From contig NZ_KE383942.1 of assembly GCF_000422885.1 (NCBI RefSeq), forward strand, positions 251,353 to 315,352: 64,000 nt of DNA. Direction: 5' to 3'. This document shows positions 43,452-52,476 of this stretch, piece by piece. The position numbers and the translations under genes are program-made. The first letter of the stretch is position 1. Each line of letters begins with the position of its first letter. The DNA is from Ottowia thiooxydans DSM 14619 (lineage in GTDB: Bacteria > Pseudomonadota > Gammaproteobacteria > Burkholderiales > Burkholderiaceae_C). The notes under the pieces are model-generated. The model was not told the DNA's origin and ran no database searches. It saw only the letters and a program-made list of their open reading frames with translations.

Positions 43452-45376
43452 TTCAGCCTGCCATCATCGTATTCGCCGGAGGCCGGAAAGCTCTGCGGCG
43501 GCTTGGCACGCTGTACAGGTGTAGCCGGTTTGACCAACTGAAATGGGGCGGGCGGCGGGTTAATGAGAGTGGCAGGATAGTCTGGCGGCTGTGTGGGCTG
43601 ATACGGGGAAGTCTTCTCAGACGGGTCACGCCCCGGGGGGGCGCTGATACGGGGCACAGGGCCACCGGGCAGCAGTGCTGGTTCAGGATCTGGCAAGGTC
43701 ACCACGCGCGGCTTGATGAGAAACAGCCGCTCGCGTGCTTGCAAAGTGTTCACCTTGTGAGAAAAAAGAGCTCCCACCAACGGAATGGCACCCAGCAAGG
43801 GGATGCGGTCATTCGCCTGCGTCGTGTATTGCGTGTTGTAACCACCAATCAAGAGTGTCTGATTCTCGCCCACCAACGCTTGAGTGCTGACAGTACTGCG
43901 CCGTACGGTAGGCAGATTGTCCACCTCCCTATCCTGGATCTGGCCATCTTCGATGTCCACGTCCAACTGCACGGTGGGGCCGATCCCGCTCGGGCTGATG
44001 AAGCGCGGAGTAACCTTGAGCGTCGTGCCCACCGTCACAGGAGTGACCGTGGCTACGCGCTCGCCGGATGTGCGGATATAGAAAGTTTCGGACAGATCAA
44101 GCAATGCGCCCGTATTGTCGAGTGTCAGGATCGATGGCCGAGACTGGATGGAGGCCTCTCCCATCTGTTCCAGGGCACGAATACGGGTAACCAGGTAGTT
44201 GCCTGCGTCGAGCACCGTGGAGGTGGTGCTGATGCCAGTATTGCGTGCAGCCGCGGAAATCGTGAGCGCACCGGTGGAGGAGGTCACATCACCGAAGCCA
44301 GCCGCCAAACCGCCTTTTCGCCCACCCCAAGCGATGCCCAGTTCGTCCAGGCGGGTGGAGTTGACGTCAATAATGAGCGCTTCTATCTCAATCAACGCGG
44401 TGGGCACATCGAGTTGTTCGATCAGTGCCTTGAACATTGGCAAGCGCTCGGGCGTGTCTTGGATGATCAATGCATTCAAGCGGGAGTCGGCCTGTATGGA
44501 GGGCATACGCCGGCGGGAGGCTACTAAATTGGCGGAGCCCTCGCGGGTGACATCTGCGTCTTCACTTTGCAGGCTCACACTACCCGCGAGTGCGGGGGCA
44601 GTGGCCATTCTGGAGTCCACACTCCTGAGTGGGCCAGAAGGTGGGTTTCCACTTGCTCGCAGTGGTGCGGCCAAGCGCGAGACAGCATCGTTGTTAACGC
44701 CGGGCACGGATGCGGAGTCACCCATCACCAGGTCGCGGAGCACCTGCGCCAAGCCCTTGGTGGTGATCTGTCGATCCCGGTACGTCATGGTGCGATCATC
44801 CACCGAGGCGTGCTTGAGTCTGAATACCGCAACCTGCTGTCCCCCAGCTACCAGGGGCAAGTTCTCAATGGTGCGCTTGACCAGGTCCACATAAGCAGGA
44901 GGTCCTGAAACCAGCGCCAGCCCCTGTTCGGGCAATTCACCCCAGCCGAATCGCGCATCCAGCACGCCGAGGCTGGTAAGCGCCTGACGCATGGCCGTGA
45001 TACGAGCTCCAGAGCTGTTGATACTGCTCGTGGCTATCTCGTTACTGCGGCTTATGAACAGGGTGCCTGCGTGGGTAAACCACTGGAAACCGTACACACC
45101 GCCCAATTGGTTGAGGAACTCTGTGGGGGTTCGCGCCTGAAATCGTCCGTTGACGCTTCCGGTCAGTTGCGGTGAAAGATCCAGCGTCAGGCTGAATGAA
45201 CCTGCAAACTCACGTAGCACTGTGGCCAGTGGTGTCGCTTTGTCTGCATAGTAGTTGTAAGAAACGTCGCCCCAGGGTGGTGGTCCGGCGTGCGCGCAAG
45301 GTGCTGCGACCAGCATGAGAGCCGCGGCGATCGCGGCCAGACGATGCGGAGGCAGAGAAAAGGGTGAGAATTTCAT
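43448..45376 (-). CDS. sctC: T3SS outer-membrane secretin SctC (BscC/YscC-like)
   Basis: A 642-residue exported secretin that forms the outer-membrane ring of the injectisome. A signal peptide (RLAAIAAALMLVAAPCAHA) is followed by N0/N1/N3 domains, with NLPLVAGGQQVAVFRLKHAS and RLNALIIQDTPERLPMFKAL. The C-terminal secretin core holds VPTALIEIEALIIDVN, QSRPSILTLDN and the late LLIGGYNTQYTTQANDRIPL, with PLLGAIPLVGALFS. A proline-rich tail of about 60 residues follows. The start at 45376 is set by the signal peptide. In Bordetella bscC also closes the bsc operon after bscU and bscW. Confidence 0.93.
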   Translation of the reverse strand: MKFSPFSLPPHRLAAIAAALMLVAAPCAHAGPPPWGDVSYNYYADKATPLATVLREFAGSFSLTLDLSPQLTGSVNGRFQARTPTEFLNQLGGVYGFQWFTHAGTLFISRSNEIATSSINSSGARITAMRQALTSLGVLDARFGWGELPEQGLALVSGPPAYVDLVKRTIENLPLVAGGQQVAVFRLKHASVDDRTMTYRDRQITTKGLAQVLRDLVMGDSASVPGVNNDAVSRLAAPLRASGNPPSGPLRSVDSRMATAPALAGSVSLQSEDADVTREGSANLVASRRRMPSIQADSRLNALIIQDTPERLPMFKALIEQLDVPTALIEIEALIIDVNSTRLDELGIAWGGRKGGLAAGFGDVTSSTGALTISAAARNTGISTTSTVLDAGNYLVTRIRALEQMGEASIQSRPSILTLDNTGALLDLSETFYIRTSGERVATVTPVTVGTTLKVTPRFISPSGIGPTVQLDVDIEDGQIQDREVDNLPTVRRSTVSTQALVGENQTLLIGGYNTQYTTQANDRIPLLGAIPLVGALFSHKVNTLQARERLFLIKPRVVTLPDPEPALLPGGPVPRISAPPGRDPSEKTSPYQPTQPPDYPATLINPPPAPFQLVKPATPVQRAKPPQSFPASGEYDDGRLK

Positions 45377-45392
45377 TGGGCGCTCGGGCCTT

Positions 45393-45764
45393 TCAGTCAG
45401 ACTGCACTGCACTAACCCAGAAGGCCAGCTCATTTACGAACGCACCTACCTGCTCATCCAGAATCTGGGTGGAGCCGGCATCACACAATTGTTGCAGCCA
45501 CAGGCCGCGCTCCTGCGCATCGACCGCGCAGGCTACAGGCGCGCTGATCATGCGGCCACAGGCCAGCAGGCCAAAATTGCGTAAAACCTCATCACGCGCT
45601 GGCCCGGGCGCGGGCAAGCTGCGCAGCCGCGTGCGCACCAGCACACGCCCGTCCTGGCGCTCCAGCAATTGCAAGCGATAGCGACCATCCACTGTCATCG
45701 TGAGGCGGGTGCCGGTGAAGGGCGCATCCTCGCCCAATGTGGCAGCATACTCAGCAAGAATCAT
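45393..45764 (-). CDS. Small T3SS chaperone-like protein (BscW position)
   Basis: A 123-residue acidic protein. Its size, its alternating strand-helix pattern and the segment LTMTVDGRYRLQLLERQDGR resemble CesT/Tir-type class I chaperones, which dimerise and bind the N-terminus of a secreted protein. It lies between SctU and SctC, exactly where Bordetella carries bscW, which supports a role in this secretion system. The start at 45764 (MILAEYAATLG) is preferred to an earlier in-frame one. The client is unknown; the family call is moderate. Confidence 0.65.
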   Translation of the reverse strand: MILAEYAATLGEDAPFTGTRLTMTVDGRYRLQLLERQDGRVLVRTRLRSLPAPGPARDEVLRNFGLLACGRMISAPVACAVDAQERGLWLQQLCDAGSTQILDEQVGAFVNELAFWVSAVQSD

Positions 45765-45892
45765 GCGTGCTCCTGAGTGAGGATGCCTGGACACGTTTTT
45801 CCCCGTGGAAAGTAAAGCGTGGCAAAGACAGGGTGTCCCATGGCGTATGACAGGCTTGCAAGATGAGAAAAGATCATTGAATCAGGTGTCCC

Positions 45893-46951
45893 TTAATCCA
45901 TGGGCGGTGTGCCGTCCGCCACGAGCTGCCGCAAGAGACGCAGCAGTTCAGCGACTGGTTCGACAAGCTCGGATGGGATGTACTGGCCTACGGTTGATTG
46001 CTCGGTGAGTGCGCGTGCCAACGGGATATTTTGCATGACCGGCACACCTGCCTCGCGCGCGGCTCGACGCATGCGTTCGGCCAGGTCCCCTTCGCCCATC
46101 GCTAGTACGACTGGTAGCGGAGTTTCGCCCTCTTTAAAATGCAAAGCCACTGCCAGATGGGTAGGGTTGGTGACCAGCACTGTCGCCTGACGTGCGCTTT
46201 GTACAGCACCTTCCTGCAGCATTTCCTGATGCAGATGCCGGCGCTTATGTTTGATGAGCGGATCGCCCTCCATCTGCTTGTATTCCTGCTTGACCTCGCT
46301 CTTGGTCATCATCAAGCCCTTGCGGTAGCTGTAGCGCTGCCATGCGAAGTCCGCCAGCGAGATGGCTGTGTAGGCCAGGCCAATGTAGATCAGCATTGTC
46401 TTGATGAGTGAGCCCACGACTTGCCCCATACCCGCCATCCCAGCCTGTGGGATGCTCGTCATGATGGGAAACGCGTCGCGCAACAGCAGCCACAGCAGGA
46501 TCGACAAAAAACCGATCTTGACGGATGACTTCAGGAACTCCACCAGGTTCTTCTGGGAAAAAATGTTCTTCAAGTTTGTGATCGCATTCAGCTTCTTGCC
46601 TGAAGGCTTGAGCTTCTCGAACGCCAGCACAAGGCCAACCTGAAGCGCATCGGAGAAGATCCCTAATATCAAGATGATTCCCAGGAACGGCAAGATGAAC
46701 CACGCCGCTTCAGTGATCAGCTTGGTGAGGAGAATGTCTGCCGCGTCTTCAAACTGCATCTTCATCAGCGAAGTAGGCAGCAAGATCATCGCCATCAAGT
46801 CTTCCATCAGGAGCCCTGCTGTTGCCAGCAAGTATCCGAAAATCGCAATGATCAGGACCGTCTGGGTGAAATCCTTGCTGTAAGCTACTTCACCTTTCTT
46901 GCGCGAATCCCGCAAGCGCTTGGCGGTGGGTTGTTCGGTCTTCTCGCTCAT
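45893..46951 (-). CDS. sctU: T3SS export apparatus switch protein SctU
   Basis: A 352-residue inner-membrane protein of the FlhB/YscU family with four transmembrane segments (within about 30-200) and a cytoplasmic autoprotease domain. The cleavage motif NPTH is intact at residues 262-265, within ATVLVTNPTHLAVALHFKEG. Cleavage between N and P switches the export gate from needle to translocator substrates, together with SctP. The N-terminus MSEKTEQPTAKRLRDSRKKG is typical. The ATG at 46951 overlaps the sctT stop by four bases. Confidence 0.95.
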   Translation of the reverse strand: MSEKTEQPTAKRLRDSRKKGEVAYSKDFTQTVLIIAIFGYLLATAGLLMEDLMAMILLPTSLMKMQFEDAADILLTKLITEAAWFILPFLGIILILGIFSDALQVGLVLAFEKLKPSGKKLNAITNLKNIFSQKNLVEFLKSSVKIGFLSILLWLLLRDAFPIMTSIPQAGMAGMGQVVGSLIKTMLIYIGLAYTAISLADFAWQRYSYRKGLMMTKSEVKQEYKQMEGDPLIKHKRRHLHQEMLQEGAVQSARQATVLVTNPTHLAVALHFKEGETPLPVVLAMGEGDLAERMRRAAREAGVPVMQNIPLARALTEQSTVGQYIPSELVEPVAELLRLLRQLVADGTPPMD

Positions 46952-47769
46952 CGCCCCCCCGCTGGTGACCACTGCTCGCGCAGAAATGGCAGTATGTCCT
47001 TGACGGACTCCACGAGTTCTGCTCCATACTCGAACAGCGTAGCGGCATAGAGCACCAGGATTAACACCGCCAACCCGCTTTTGATCGGCATAGCCACAAA
47101 AAATACTTGCAACTGAGGTGCGAAGCGGCTGACCAAGGCAAGGCCCAGTTCGGCCAGGAACATGGCGACAATCGCGGGCGAGGCCAGCAGCATTGCCAGG
47201 CGCATCAGGCGATTAAGCTGGTCAAGCAGCAGTGGTGCTGATTCGGCGCGGAAATGCGGCATCCACCCTGTCACGCTCCAAAGCTGAAAGCTGTCATAAA
47301 GCATGGACAGCATCAACGCAAATCCCCCCGAGACCAGGAAGAACACGATGAAGGCCTGATTGAACAAGATTCCCATGGGCGAGGAGTCATTGCCTGTCAA
47401 GGGATTCAGTGTGGCAGAGATACTCGCGCCGCGCTGGTTGTCGATCAGAAAACCCACAGCCTCGAAAATCCAGAACGGGATAGCCACAATAAAGCCCATC
47501 ACGAACCCTATAAACACTTCCTTGACGACCACCAAAATCCAGAAGGCTGGCGACGTCGATTGCATCACCACCATCTGCTCAGCGACTACCGGCATCGCCA
47601 CTAAGCCAAGCGCACCGCTTATGGCAAAACGCACCAAACCAGGAATGAGTTGGCTGTTGAAGATGGGCAACACAATGAACATGGCGAGAATGCGCGGCTG
47701 CGTCATGGAGAGTGCAAGGATATAAACCCTGGCGTCCTCATACGTGAGCGGGGCATTCAAGAAGTTCAA
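46948..47769 (-). CDS. sctT: T3SS export apparatus protein SctT
   Basis: A 273-residue polytopic membrane protein of the FliR/YscT/SpaR family with about six to eight hydrophobic segments. The conserved cytoplasmic loop GFLIDNQRGASISATLNPLT is present, followed by NDSSPMGILFNQAFIVFFL. With SctR and SctS it makes the export gate through which substrates enter the needle channel. Its gene lies between sctS and sctU in the standard R-S-T-U order. Confidence 0.94.
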   Translation of the reverse strand: MNFLNAPLTYEDARVYILALSMTQPRILAMFIVLPIFNSQLIPGLVRFAISGALGLVAMPVVAEQMVVMQSTSPAFWILVVVKEVFIGFVMGFIVAIPFWIFEAVGFLIDNQRGASISATLNPLTGNDSSPMGILFNQAFIVFFLVSGGFALMLSMLYDSFQLWSVTGWMPHFRAESAPLLLDQLNRLMRLAMLLASPAIVAMFLAELGLALVSRFAPQLQVFFVAMPIKSGLAVLILVLYAATLFEYGAELVESVKDILPFLREQWSPAGGR

Positions 47770-47787
47770 GCCAGCCTCTGCTCAGCC

Positions 47788-48057
47788 TTATCGGCCAACC
47801 AACGCCATGGCGTCGAATATCTGGGCGCCAAAGTTGAATAACTCGCCCCCCATCCAGCGGGCTGTAAGCAAAATAGTGACCGTCACGGCGATCAGCTTGA
47901 CGCCGAAAGACAAGGTCTGCTCCTGTATCTGCGTGAGAGCCTGGAACAGGGAAAACAGCGTACCGACGAGCGCTCCCACCACAATCGGTGGCAAGGAAAG
48001 CCACAGCGTAAGGTAGAGCGCCTGTGTGAAGTAGGACACAACGTCAACAGTTTGCAT
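47788..48057 (-). CDS. sctS: T3SS export apparatus protein SctS
   Basis: An 89-residue protein with two transmembrane helices, FliQ/YscS family. It begins MQTVDVVSYFTQALYLTLWL and contains the family loop LFSLFQALTQIQEQTLSFGV. Four copies normally join SctR and SctT in the helical export gate. The start at 48057 gives the usual length; an upstream extension reaching 48114 overlaps sctR and is unlikely to be used. Confidence 0.93.
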   Translation of the reverse strand: MQTVDVVSYFTQALYLTLWLSLPPIVVGALVGTLFSLFQALTQIQEQTLSFGVKLIAVTVTILLTARWMGGELFNFGAQIFDAMALVGR

Positions 48058-48071
48058 GTTGTCTTTTCCGG

Positions 48072-48722
48072 TCAAACATAGGAAAGAATCAGGCTCTGGA
48101 TTAGTCGAGACCAACCATCGAGCATGACGAACAGAAACAGCTTCAGAGGCAATGAGATGGTCACTGGTGAGACCATCATCATCCCCATGGCCAGCAAGAT
48201 GTTGGAGACAATCAAATCTATGACAACGAACGGCAGGTAGAGCAGAAAACCTACCTGGAACGCCGCAGTCAGCTCCGAGACCATGAACGCTGGCATAAGC
48301 ACCATGAAGTCGCGTTCGGTGATACCGGCCGAAAGCTCAGGGCCCCACAGCCGTTTGGCGGTCCGTACGAAGAAATCCCGTTGCTCAGCCTTGCTATTGC
48401 GCACCATGAACTCGCGCAAGGGTTCCGCACCCTCGCGTACGCCAGTAACCAGTGAGGTGACACTGGTCATCGTTTCCGGGTTGGCTGAAAGGCGGTCATA
48501 CATATGTGCGCCGACCGGTGCCATGATGTAGGCGGTGAGAATCAGCGCCATTCCATGGAGCGCCAGGTTTGGGGGCACTTGTTGTACGCCCAACGCGTTG
48601 CGTAGCAACGCCATGACCACCGTGATCTTCAGAAACGAAGTGGTGACCACCACCACTGTGGGTAGCAGAGCCATCAGCGCTAGCACCACGGCTAGCGTGA
48701 TTGGATCGAAACCCGGGTTCAT
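48072..48722 (-). CDS. sctR: T3SS export apparatus protein SctR
   Basis: A 216-residue protein of the FliP/YscR family with four transmembrane segments. VVVVTTSFLKITVVMALLRN and the following ALGVQQVPPNLALHGMALIL are the conserved first signature; LMPAFMVSELTAAFQVGFLL and LPFVVIDLIVSNILLAMGMM form the second. It is the core of the export gate. The gene overlaps the end of sctQ by four bases, so it is translated in step with it. Confidence 0.95.
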   Translation of the reverse strand: MNPGFDPITLAVVLALMALLPTVVVVTTSFLKITVVMALLRNALGVQQVPPNLALHGMALILTAYIMAPVGAHMYDRLSANPETMTSVTSLVTGVREGAEPLREFMVRNSKAEQRDFFVRTAKRLWGPELSAGITERDFMVLMPAFMVSELTAAFQVGFLLYLPFVVIDLIVSNILLAMGMMMVSPVTISLPLKLFLFVMLDGWSRLIQSLILSYV

Positions 48723-48994
48723 TCGGTCTCTTGTTTGTTGCCAGCGAACAGGGCGCGAATGCTAACTCCTAGCTGGCCGTCAATTTCCACCAGGTCGCCT
48801 TCGCCAACCTGGGCGCCGTTGGCACGAATGCGTACCGCACCCGCCAGTGGCCTCATCAGCGAGATTGCCTGTCCTGGCTGCAGGGCGCGTACCTCGGCCA
48901 CGGTGAGCGTAACTTCTCCAAGATCGAAAGACAGGCGAATCGGAACACCATCGAGCGAGGTAGCGCTGGTGGAAGGGTGCGTTTCGGGGGGCAT
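48719..48994 (-). CDS. Predicted internal translation product SctQ-C
   Basis: Inside sctQ an in-frame ATG at 48994 is preceded by GGAG with a seven-base spacer, a good ribosome binding site in the middle of a coding region. The product would be 91 residues and consist almost exactly of the SPOA domain. Yersinia YscQ and Salmonella SpaO make such a short form, which is needed for pod assembly in those systems. Use of this start here is an inference from the sequence. Confidence 0.6.
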   Translation of the reverse strand: MPPETHPSTSATSLDGVPIRLSFDLGEVTLTVAEVRALQPGQAISLMRPLAGAVRIRANGAQVGEGDLVEIDGQLGVSIRALFAGNKQETE

Positions 48995-49912
48995 GACGGG
49001 GCTCCAGGCTTGAATCACAATCAGGGTGGGGGCGATGGCAGGGATGGCCTCGTTTTCGATAGTCGGCAACTGCCCTGAAAAATCCCTCGGAGAAAATTCG
49101 AGCGAATTCTCCGGCGATAGCGGCGACAAATCTTCTCTTGGATCTTCTGGTGAATCGCCCGTCGATTGTTCCGGTGACAGTTCGGGTAGACGCACCAGCA
49201 AGCCACCTGCGCCGTCAGCAACCAGCCATAGCACGCGCTGTGCACCAATATGGCACGTATCCATCAGCACAACGTCGCCGGGTGCCAACGTGGGCAGCTC
49301 TCTAGCGGGAAGGCGGGTGAAACCGATCTCGGCCGGTAGTCTCAGCAGCAATTGCTCATCCAGTACGCCTTGCGCTGGCGCACGTTTGCTCACCAGTCCC
49401 GCAAGCACCAGAAGGCCCAGGGAGTCGGCGTGCAAGGTGGCTGAAATCGCTGCTGACCCATCCACGGCGCGAAGGTATAGAGAAAAAGTGTGCTCGCTGG
49501 AGGCAGGCGGGGCGCAATCCTGCTGCATATCGAGCAATTGAGGGGTCCCTCGGCCAAGCAATTTGAGCGCGCCTAGCGTGTCGGCCAGCGCAGCCTCCAG
49601 TGTGGCCAGAGCCAGTTCATGCGGCAACTCGGGCAGCGGCGTTCCCGCCAACAATGGCGCGGCGATTTGATCAGCTGAGGCCTTGGGCAATTGCAGGTGA
49701 AATTCAGCCCCGATCCATTCGAAACTCAGCATCCAATACCCAGCCGGCATGGCTTGCGGATCGGAGGGCCTGAGATCGGCGTACCAGTGTCCATCGCCCA
49801 AGCGCAGCGCTAAATTGCTGCCACGTTGGGCGATTGTGGTGCGCGCCTTGGCCTCGTTGCGCGACAGCCGTGGCGGCTGGTATGGTGTGGAGAATGATGA
49901 AAAATCGGGCAT
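48719..49912 (-). CDS. sctQ: T3SS cytoplasmic ring (C-ring/pod) protein SctQ
   Basis: A protein of about 397 residues with a poorly conserved N-terminal part and a C-terminal SPOA domain (VPIRLSFDLGEVTLTVAEVR, then GAQVGEGDLVEIDGQLGV). Between them, around 240-285, is a Ser/Pro/Glu/Asp-rich linker with repeated SPE/SPR units. SctQ forms the cytoplasmic pods that hold SctL and SctN and sort substrates. A GTG at 49921 is an alternative start. An internal start at 48994 likely yields the short SctQ-C form. Confidence 0.9.
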   Translation of the reverse strand: MPDFSSFSTPYQPPRLSRNEAKARTTIAQRGSNLALRLGDGHWYADLRPSDPQAMPAGYWMLSFEWIGAEFHLQLPKASADQIAAPLLAGTPLPELPHELALATLEAALADTLGALKLLGRGTPQLLDMQQDCAPPASSEHTFSLYLRAVDGSAAISATLHADSLGLLVLAGLVSKRAPAQGVLDEQLLLRLPAEIGFTRLPARELPTLAPGDVVLMDTCHIGAQRVLWLVADGAGGLLVRLPELSPEQSTGDSPEDPREDLSPLSPENSLEFSPRDFSGQLPTIENEAIPAIAPTLIVIQAWSPVMPPETHPSTSATSLDGVPIRLSFDLGEVTLTVAEVRALQPGQAISLMRPLAGAVRIRANGAQVGEGDLVEIDGQLGVSIRALFAGNKQETE

Positions 49913-49925
49913 GGGGGGCACGCGG

Positions 49926-50561
49926 TCAACCTGAAACTGCTTGATTGCGCGTTTCCACGGGGTGAGGATCTTCGGGGTCGTCGGTCATCACGCGGATCAG
50001 CGTGTCCTGACTCAGACTTCGGGAAAGAGATTCGCCCAACCAGGGCACCGCACGGGCCAGGCGCGTGCGCGAGTGTTCGTTGGCACAAATGAAGTGAGCC
50101 ACGATGGCTCCCTGATCCCTGAAAACCTCCAGCACAACCCCGGGTAGGGTCTCAGAGGCCAGCTCTACTCTTACTGTCGCACCGTGAACGCTTTCACCCA
50201 CCATTAGCCGGCGGGCCAGGTGAACAATGTCTGCCTTGAGGTCTGCGATGGCTGGCGATTCAACCAGCGGTGCTGTCTGGGTCTGCACTGGGCTCCCAAA
50301 GAGATCGAACGGACGCAGGGCAGCGGTGTTTTGCTCGTGCAGATGAGGGGAGGGCATAGGCGGGGCGGCTTCCTCTGGCCTTAGAAACTCGCGCAGCTTG
50401 GCGGCATCCTCTTCATGCTGTTGTTCCTGGTCGGCATCGCGCTTTGGCAAATGGTTGGGCCCGGGCTTGGCACTCAGGGCGCTATCGGGCCGGGCCTCGA
50501 AGCTCGCGTCAGAGGAGGTGCCGATATCCAGGGAAACGGGGCGGTCGCTGCTTACGGTCAC
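49926..50561 (-). CDS. sctP: T3SS needle-length / substrate-switch protein SctP (HpaP-like)
   Basis: A 211-residue protein with a disordered, charged N-terminal half and a compact C-terminal domain from about 105. The C-terminal segment GATVRVELASETLPGVVLEV resembles the HpaP/FliK-C type domain that contacts SctU to switch substrates. It begins with a GTG whose ribosome binding site GGAGG lies six bases upstream inside sctO, and the GTG overlaps the sctO stop by four bases. It is short for SctP, but its position between SctO and SctQ fixes the assignment. Confidence 0.78.
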   Translation of the reverse strand: MTVSSDRPVSLDIGTSSDASFEARPDSALSAKPGPNHLPKRDADQEQQHEEDAAKLREFLRPEEAAPPMPSPHLHEQNTAALRPFDLFGSPVQTQTAPLVESPAIADLKADIVHLARRLMVGESVHGATVRVELASETLPGVVLEVFRDQGAIVAHFICANEHSRTRLARAVPWLGESLSRSLSQDTLIRVMTDDPEDPHPVETRNQAVSG

Positions 50562-51067
50562 ACACGGCCTCCTTCTGAATCGCTCGGTTCCCAGTCTTCG
50601 CGATCGTGCCTCACACTGGCGGCTTCTTCCATCTCGAGATCGTCCCGCCGCTCCGCGTCGCGCGCTGCGGCGACGTCGAAATCGCGCGACAAATCTTCAA
50701 ATTTGGTTTTCTGACGGTGTGCTTCGTGGTGCACAGCGCGTGCCTCTGAAAGCGCTTGCTCGGCTTGGAGCTTGGCTTCCCCCGCTGCGCTCACTACACC
50801 CTGTTGCCGGTCCTCGCGTTGGCGCAAGTCCGCTATGGCATGTCGCACGTCTTCGATGTCGCGCAGTCGCACCACATGCTGGCATAAATCTCCAAACAGC
50901 CTGTCTTCGGTTTCCATCCCCTCGCGCAGCAATTCTGTCAGTCGCTTCTGCTCGGACTCATGCTTCTCATGTGCTTGCCGTGTCACGTCGTACTGGCGGT
51001 GCATCCGCAGTTCAGCCTGGCTTTCGCGAAAGCTCTTGATGCGTAGAAGCTCGGGAAACACATTCAT
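50558..51067 (-). CDS. sctO: T3SS stalk protein SctO
   Basis: A 169-residue, highly charged and almost wholly alpha-helical protein, with heptad patterns from about 20 to 130, matching the YscO/FliJ stalk that sits in the central channel of the SctN hexamer and contacts SctV. Sequence identity in this family is low, so the call rests on size, composition and the N-O-P gene order. It overlaps sctN by four bases at its start and sctP by four bases at its end. Confidence 0.85.
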   Translation of the reverse strand: MNVFPELLRIKSFRESQAELRMHRQYDVTRQAHEKHESEQKRLTELLREGMETEDRLFGDLCQHVVRLRDIEDVRHAIADLRQREDRQQGVVSAAGEAKLQAEQALSEARAVHHEAHRQKTKFEDLSRDFDVAAARDAERRDDLEMEEAASVRHDREDWEPSDSEGGRV

Positions 51068-52476
51068 ATGAGGCCTTTGGGCGCTGGGCCTACCAAAGCG
51101 CGCATATGCTTGAGTGTCTCATCCATGGAGCAATGTTCATTGGTGCGCTGCTTCAGGAAGGAGCGAATGGCGTCGATCTTGTCGATGGCCTCATCGGTGC
51201 GCGCATCGCCGCCTCGCTTGTACTCGCCAATTTTCACCAGCAGTTCCACCTCCTCATATTTGGCCAATAGCTCGCGCATCCGACCAGCCAGCCATTTATG
51301 CTCTGGCGTAACGACCGCGTTCATGACTCTCGAAGTCGAAGCCAGCACGTCGATGGCTGGGTAATGATTGGCCGCGGCCAAACGCCGCGAAAGCACAATG
51401 TGGCCATCCAGGATGGAGCGAGTTTCGTCGGCGACCGGCTCGGTCATGTCATCGCCCTCCACCAGCACTGTATAGAGAGCGGTGATCGACCCGCGGTCGT
51501 TCATTCCCGAACGCTCCATCAGTTTGGGCAGGGTGGCAAACACACTGGGTGGATAGCCTCGGCGGGTAGGCGGCTCACCGGCGGCCAGACCGATCTCGCG
51601 CTGCGCGCGCGCAAAGCGCGTAACCGAATCCATCAGAAACAGCACCTTCTTGCCCTGATCACGAAAAAACTCGGCGATAGCGGTTGCCACGTAGGCGGCC
51701 TTGGAGCGCTCCATGGAGGATTTATCGCTTGTGGCGCAAACAATCACAGCGCGCCGACGTCCCTCAGGACCTAGCTCGTGCTCCAGGAACTCCCTGACCT
51801 CGCGCCCGCGCTCCCCAATCAGCGCCACTACGGTGACGTCCACAGCCGCTCCTTTGACGAGCATGCCCATCAAGGTGGACTTGCCGCCCCCGGCTGCAGC
51901 GAAAATGCCAAGGCGTTGCCCTTCTCCGCAAGTCAGTACCGAATCGAGCGCACGCACGCCCAACTCAATGGGCTCGCTGATGATGCGCCGCGTCAGTGGG
52001 TCTGGCGCTTCAGCGAACACCGGGTAATACTTGGTGGCTTCCAGAGGGCCGTGTTCGGCAGAGTCGAGCGGGCGACCGAGCCCATCCAGTACCCGCCCCA
52101 GCAAGCCGAAGCCCACCGGCACCATATGCGCACGGCCAGTAGGAATTACCTCGGTGGCAGAAGAAATGCCGTACATATCGCCGATAGGTGTGAGCAACGC
52201 TGCATCGCGCGCAAAGCCCACCACCTCAGCTTTCATCTCGAAATCTTCTCCAGGGTTGCGCAGCAGGCATACCTCTCCTACTTTTACTGTGGGCACCACC
52301 GCTTTGATGATGGTGCCTACCACCTGCGTCACGCGACCCTTGATGCGCAGCATCTGCGTATCTTGCAGCGCCAGATCCATCATCTCGGTGATGTAATTGA
52401 ACTGTCTGTGCACGCGCACTGGCGCCACGGTCACCGGTCCTTGTATCTCGGCGGGCGTGCGCGGTGGAGGCGTCAT
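51064..52476 (-). CDS. sctN: T3SS ATPase SctN
   Basis: A 470-residue F1-beta-like ATPase that unfolds substrates and strips chaperones at the base of the injectisome. The Walker A motif is [20 protein letters not shown] (around 190-210), followed by [16 protein letters not shown], the Walker B region [20 protein letters not shown], and [18 protein letters not shown]. The ATG at 52476 overlaps the sctL stop by four bases; the long upstream open frame is the shadow of sctL in another frame. Confidence 0.96.
   Translation of the reverse strand: MTPPPRTPAEIQGPVTVAPVRVHRQFNYITEMMDLALQDTQMLRIKGRVTQVVGTIIKAVVPTVKVGEVCLLRNPGEDFEMKAEVVGFARDAALLTPIGDMYGISSATEVIPTGRAHMVPVGFGLLGRVLDGLGRPLDSAEHGPLEATKYYPVFAEAPDPLTRRIISEPIELGVRALDSVLTCGEGQRLGIFAAAGGGKSTLMGMLVKGAAVDVTVVALIGERGREVREFLEHELGPEGRRRAVIVCATSDKSSMERSKAAYVATAIAEFFRDQGKKVLFLMDSVTRFARAQREIGLAAGEPPTRRGYPPSVFATLPKLMERSGMNDRGSITALYTVLVEGDDMTEPVADETRSILDGHIVLSRRLAAANHYPAIDVLASTSRVMNAVVTPEHKWLAGRMRELLAKYEEVELLVKIGEYKRGGDARTDEAIDKIDAIRSFLKQRTNEHCSMDETLKHMRALVGPAPKGLI

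Noticed and set aside
43424-44527. A 367-residue plus-strand open frame over sctC
   Set aside because: Antisense shadow; the secretin reading on the other strand is unambiguous.
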